From Saccopteryx bilineata (Eukaryota > Chordata > Mammalia > Chiroptera > Emballonuridae): DNA of 64,000 nucleotides. The notes under the pieces are model-generated. The model did no database searches. It was not told where the DNA came from and saw only the letters and a list, made by a program, of their open reading frames with translations. Both the position numbers and the translations under genes were made by a program. How positions within the stretch are numbered: position 1 is the first letter of the stretch; the number at the start of each line of letters is the position of its first letter. Positions 62,146-64,000 of this stretch are shown here, one piece after another. The stretch is from positions 296,059,090 to 296,123,089 of the forward strand of contig NC_089492.1 of assembly GCF_036850765.1 (NCBI RefSeq), read 5' to 3'.

Positions 62146-62765
62146 ATCTCATGTCCTAATAACTCCCCTCCTCCCTATTATTTCTCTAATCTTTTCTTTA
62201 ACTATTTTCCTTACTGCTCTTATGCTGATACTGTCTCATGGTTGCTGGAAGCTGAACTCCCGCTCAGGTCAAGGTCTGCCTCCACTGCCATCTCTGCCAG
62301 GAAAGCTACACCCACAGATATCTTCAGGGCTGTGCTCACATGCCACCTCCTCAGGCAGGAGCTTCCCTGATGGCCCTGGTTGGAGGAGTCCACCTGTCCC
62401 AGCCATTTTCTTTCTCTGCCATGGCATCCTAGCCCCAGGACTGGCTGCACAGCTATTTGGGGGCCCCACAGGGAAATGAAAATGCAGAGCACCTTGTTCA
62501 AAATGTATGAAAAGTTTTAAGATGGTGACAGCAGGACGTTGCACCAAGGTGAGGCAGGTCGGTCACAGGTCCGTGAAGCTGACCTTGCATAGCACGTAAC
62601 CCAGTCTGACATTCTGCTATATGGCTCTGTTTATTTGTTCATTGTATTTCCCCCTGGCTAGACCATTAGCTCTAGGAGGGCTGGGACCCTTGTTTTCTTC
62701 ACAGCTGAATGTCCAACGTCAGGGGCAGTGCCTGGCGCCTCACTGGCGTGTGATAAAGACATGCA
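62146..62765 (+). repeat. L2-like remnant
   Basis: 'tgccacctcctcaggcagga', 'ctagaccattagctctagga' and 'ggggcagtgcctggcgcctc' are L2 3' signatures in order. No frame survives. Confidence 0.55.
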
Positions 62766-63095
62766 GAGCCTGACCAGGCAGTGGCGCAGTGGATAGAGCA
62801 TCAGACTGGGATGTGGAGAACCCAGGTTTGAGAACCCGAGGTCGCCAGCTTGAGCGCGGGCTCATCTGGCTTGAGCAAAGTTCACCAGCTTGGACCCAAG
62901 GTCGCTGGCTTGAGCAAGGGGTTACTCGGCTTGTTGAAGGCCCACGGTCAAGGCACATATGAGAAAGCAATCAATGAACAACTAAGGTATCGTAACAAAA
63001 AACTAATGATTGATGCTTCTCGTCTCTCTCCGTTCCTGTCTGTCTGTCCCTATCTATCCCTTTCTCTGTCTCTGTAAAAAAAAAAAAAAAAAAAA
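62766..63095 (+). repeat. 'ttgag'-module SINE
   Basis: 'gcctgaccaggcagtggcgc' head, modules, 'aaagcaatcaatgaacaact' and A-tail at 63077-63096. 'aaagacatgcaga' on both sides is the target duplication. Confidence 0.93.
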
Positions 63096-63198
63096 AGACA
63101 TGCAGAATTATTAAATGAATAACAGCAGCTAAAGAACTCTGATCCAGGGAGGTTTGGGGGCCTGGGTGTAAAAGATGAGGAGATTAAGAAGTATAAGC

Positions 63199-63592
63199 CT
63201 GGCCAGGCGGTGGCGCAGTGGATAGAGCATTGGCCTGGGATGCAGAGGACCCAGGTTCAAAACCCTGAGGTCACTGGCTTGAGCATGGGCTCATCCAGCT
63301 TGAGCGCGGGGTCTCTGACTTGAGTGTAGGATCATAGACATGACCCCATGGTCACTAGCTTGAGCCCAAAGGTCACTGGCTTGAAGCCCAAGGTCACTGG
63401 CTTGAGCAAGGGATCACTCGCTCTGTTGTAGCCTCCTGGTCAAGGTACATATGAGAAAGCAATCAATGAACAACTAAAATGCTGCAACGAAGAATTGAAG
63501 CTTCTCATCTCTCCCTTCCTGTCTGTCGGTCCCTATCTGTCTCTCTCTCTGTCTCTTTCTCTATCTCTGTCTCTCTTGCTTAAAAAAGAAAA
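63199..63592 (+). repeat. 'ttgag'-module SINE with extra modules
   Basis: 'gcctggccaggcggtggcgc' head and many tandem 'ggtcactggcttgag' modules. 'agaagtataag' before (63188) and 'aagaagtataag' after (63594) mark the target site. Confidence 0.92.
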
Positions 63593-63930
63593 AAAGAAGT
63601 ATAAGTTAGCAATTGCAAAATGGTCATGGGGATGCAAAGTCCAGCATAGGGAATACAGTCAATAATATCGTAATAACCATGGATGATGTCAGGTGGGGAC
63701 TAGACTTCTTGGGGATCACTTTATAAACTACATAAATGACCGACCACTATGTTGCACATCTGAAATTAATACCATACTGTATGTAAACTATAATTGAAAA
63801 AGTATAAAGGAGAGAGAGCCCTCAAAAGGGTTATTACTCCTAGAATGGGAGAAAATCTTTGCAAAGCATGTAGTACTGCTAATTCAAATATATATTATAA
63901 AGGATAATTACATCATTTTAAAATTGTTAC
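63593..63930 (+). repeat. L1 3' end remnant
   Basis: 'agggaatacagtcaataata', 'gtaataaccatggatg' and 'actatgttgcacatctgaaa' are typical of mammalian L1 3' ends. An AT-rich unassigned part follows. Confidence 0.6.
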
Positions 63931-63932
63931 TT

Positions 63933-64000
63933 TAGCCTGACCAGGTGGTGGCGCAGTGGATAGAGCATCAGACTGGGATGCTGAGGACCCAGGTTCGAGA
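63933..64000 (+). repeat. SINE cut by the window edge
   Basis: 'agcctgaccaggtggtggcg' head and 'ggacccaggttcgaga', then the window ends. Confidence 0.9.

Noticed and set aside
52531..64000. Search for TMEM150B, the next gene in human
   Set aside because: No frame in this interval resembles its membrane segments. The gene must lie beyond the window or be absent here.

Overview
The window is mammalian nuclear DNA, almost certainly from a bat (Chiroptera). Interrupted genes with GT-AG introns, CpG-rich promoters and polyadenylation signals show a vertebrate. The dense tRNA-derived SINEs that carry a 'gcccaggctggttggctcag/ggtagagc' or 'cctgacctgtggtggcgcagtgg' head, together with hAT and pogo-like MITEs, point to a bat. 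I cannot name the species.

The gene content and order match one end-to-end block of human chromosome 19q13.42, read here in the opposite orientation: UBE2S (+, last coding exon only), RPL28 (-), TMEM238 (+), TMEM190 (-), IL11 (+), GARIN5B/FAM71E2 (+), COX6B2 (+) and KMT5C/SUV420H2 (-). RPL28, IL11, COX6B2 and KMT5C can be spliced into complete open frames of 137, 199, 86 and 475 codons. Splice phases agree at every junction, and sizes match or nearly match the human proteins as I remember them. TMEM238 is a single coding exon of 180 codons. TMEM190 is clear from its trefoil domain to its stop, but its signal-peptide end is in another frame. GARIN5B is open, but a SINE has been inserted into its last codons.

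Layout: 1-1400 UBE2S 3' end; 1400-10950 repeat-rich intergenic DNA (SINEs nested in a hAT MITE, in pogo-like MITEs and in older SINEs); 10970-13480 RPL28; 13500-15440 CpG-rich shared upstream region of RPL28 and TMEM238; 15440-15982 TMEM238; 16000-20900 SINEs, an L2 remnant, a 670-bp tetranucleotide tract and a pogo-like MITE; 20930-21660 TMEM190; 22500-26500 mostly unique GC-rich DNA upstream of IL11; 26550-30700 IL11 with AP-1 sites, TATA box and AU-rich 3' UTR; 32780-36830 GARIN5B; 37500-39290 COX6B2; 39300-44900 intergenic; 44917-52500 KMT5C with a CCAAT-rich promoter; 52500-64000 gene-free, built mostly of SINEs nested in each other and in LINE-1 3' ends.

The genes do not form a pathway. 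They are a conserved neighbourhood mixing housekeeping genes (UBE2S, RPL28, KMT5C), small membrane-protein genes (TMEM238, TMEM190), a cytokine (IL11) and male-germline-biased genes (GARIN5B, COX6B2, and TMEM190 in sperm). I found no new multi-gene system. The observations most worth checking are the SINE-derived C-terminus of GARIN5B, the Pro-Val/Ile repeat in KMT5C, the frame break in TMEM190, the target-site-proved nested insertions, and the pair of MITEs that keep a piece of an acidic coding tail.
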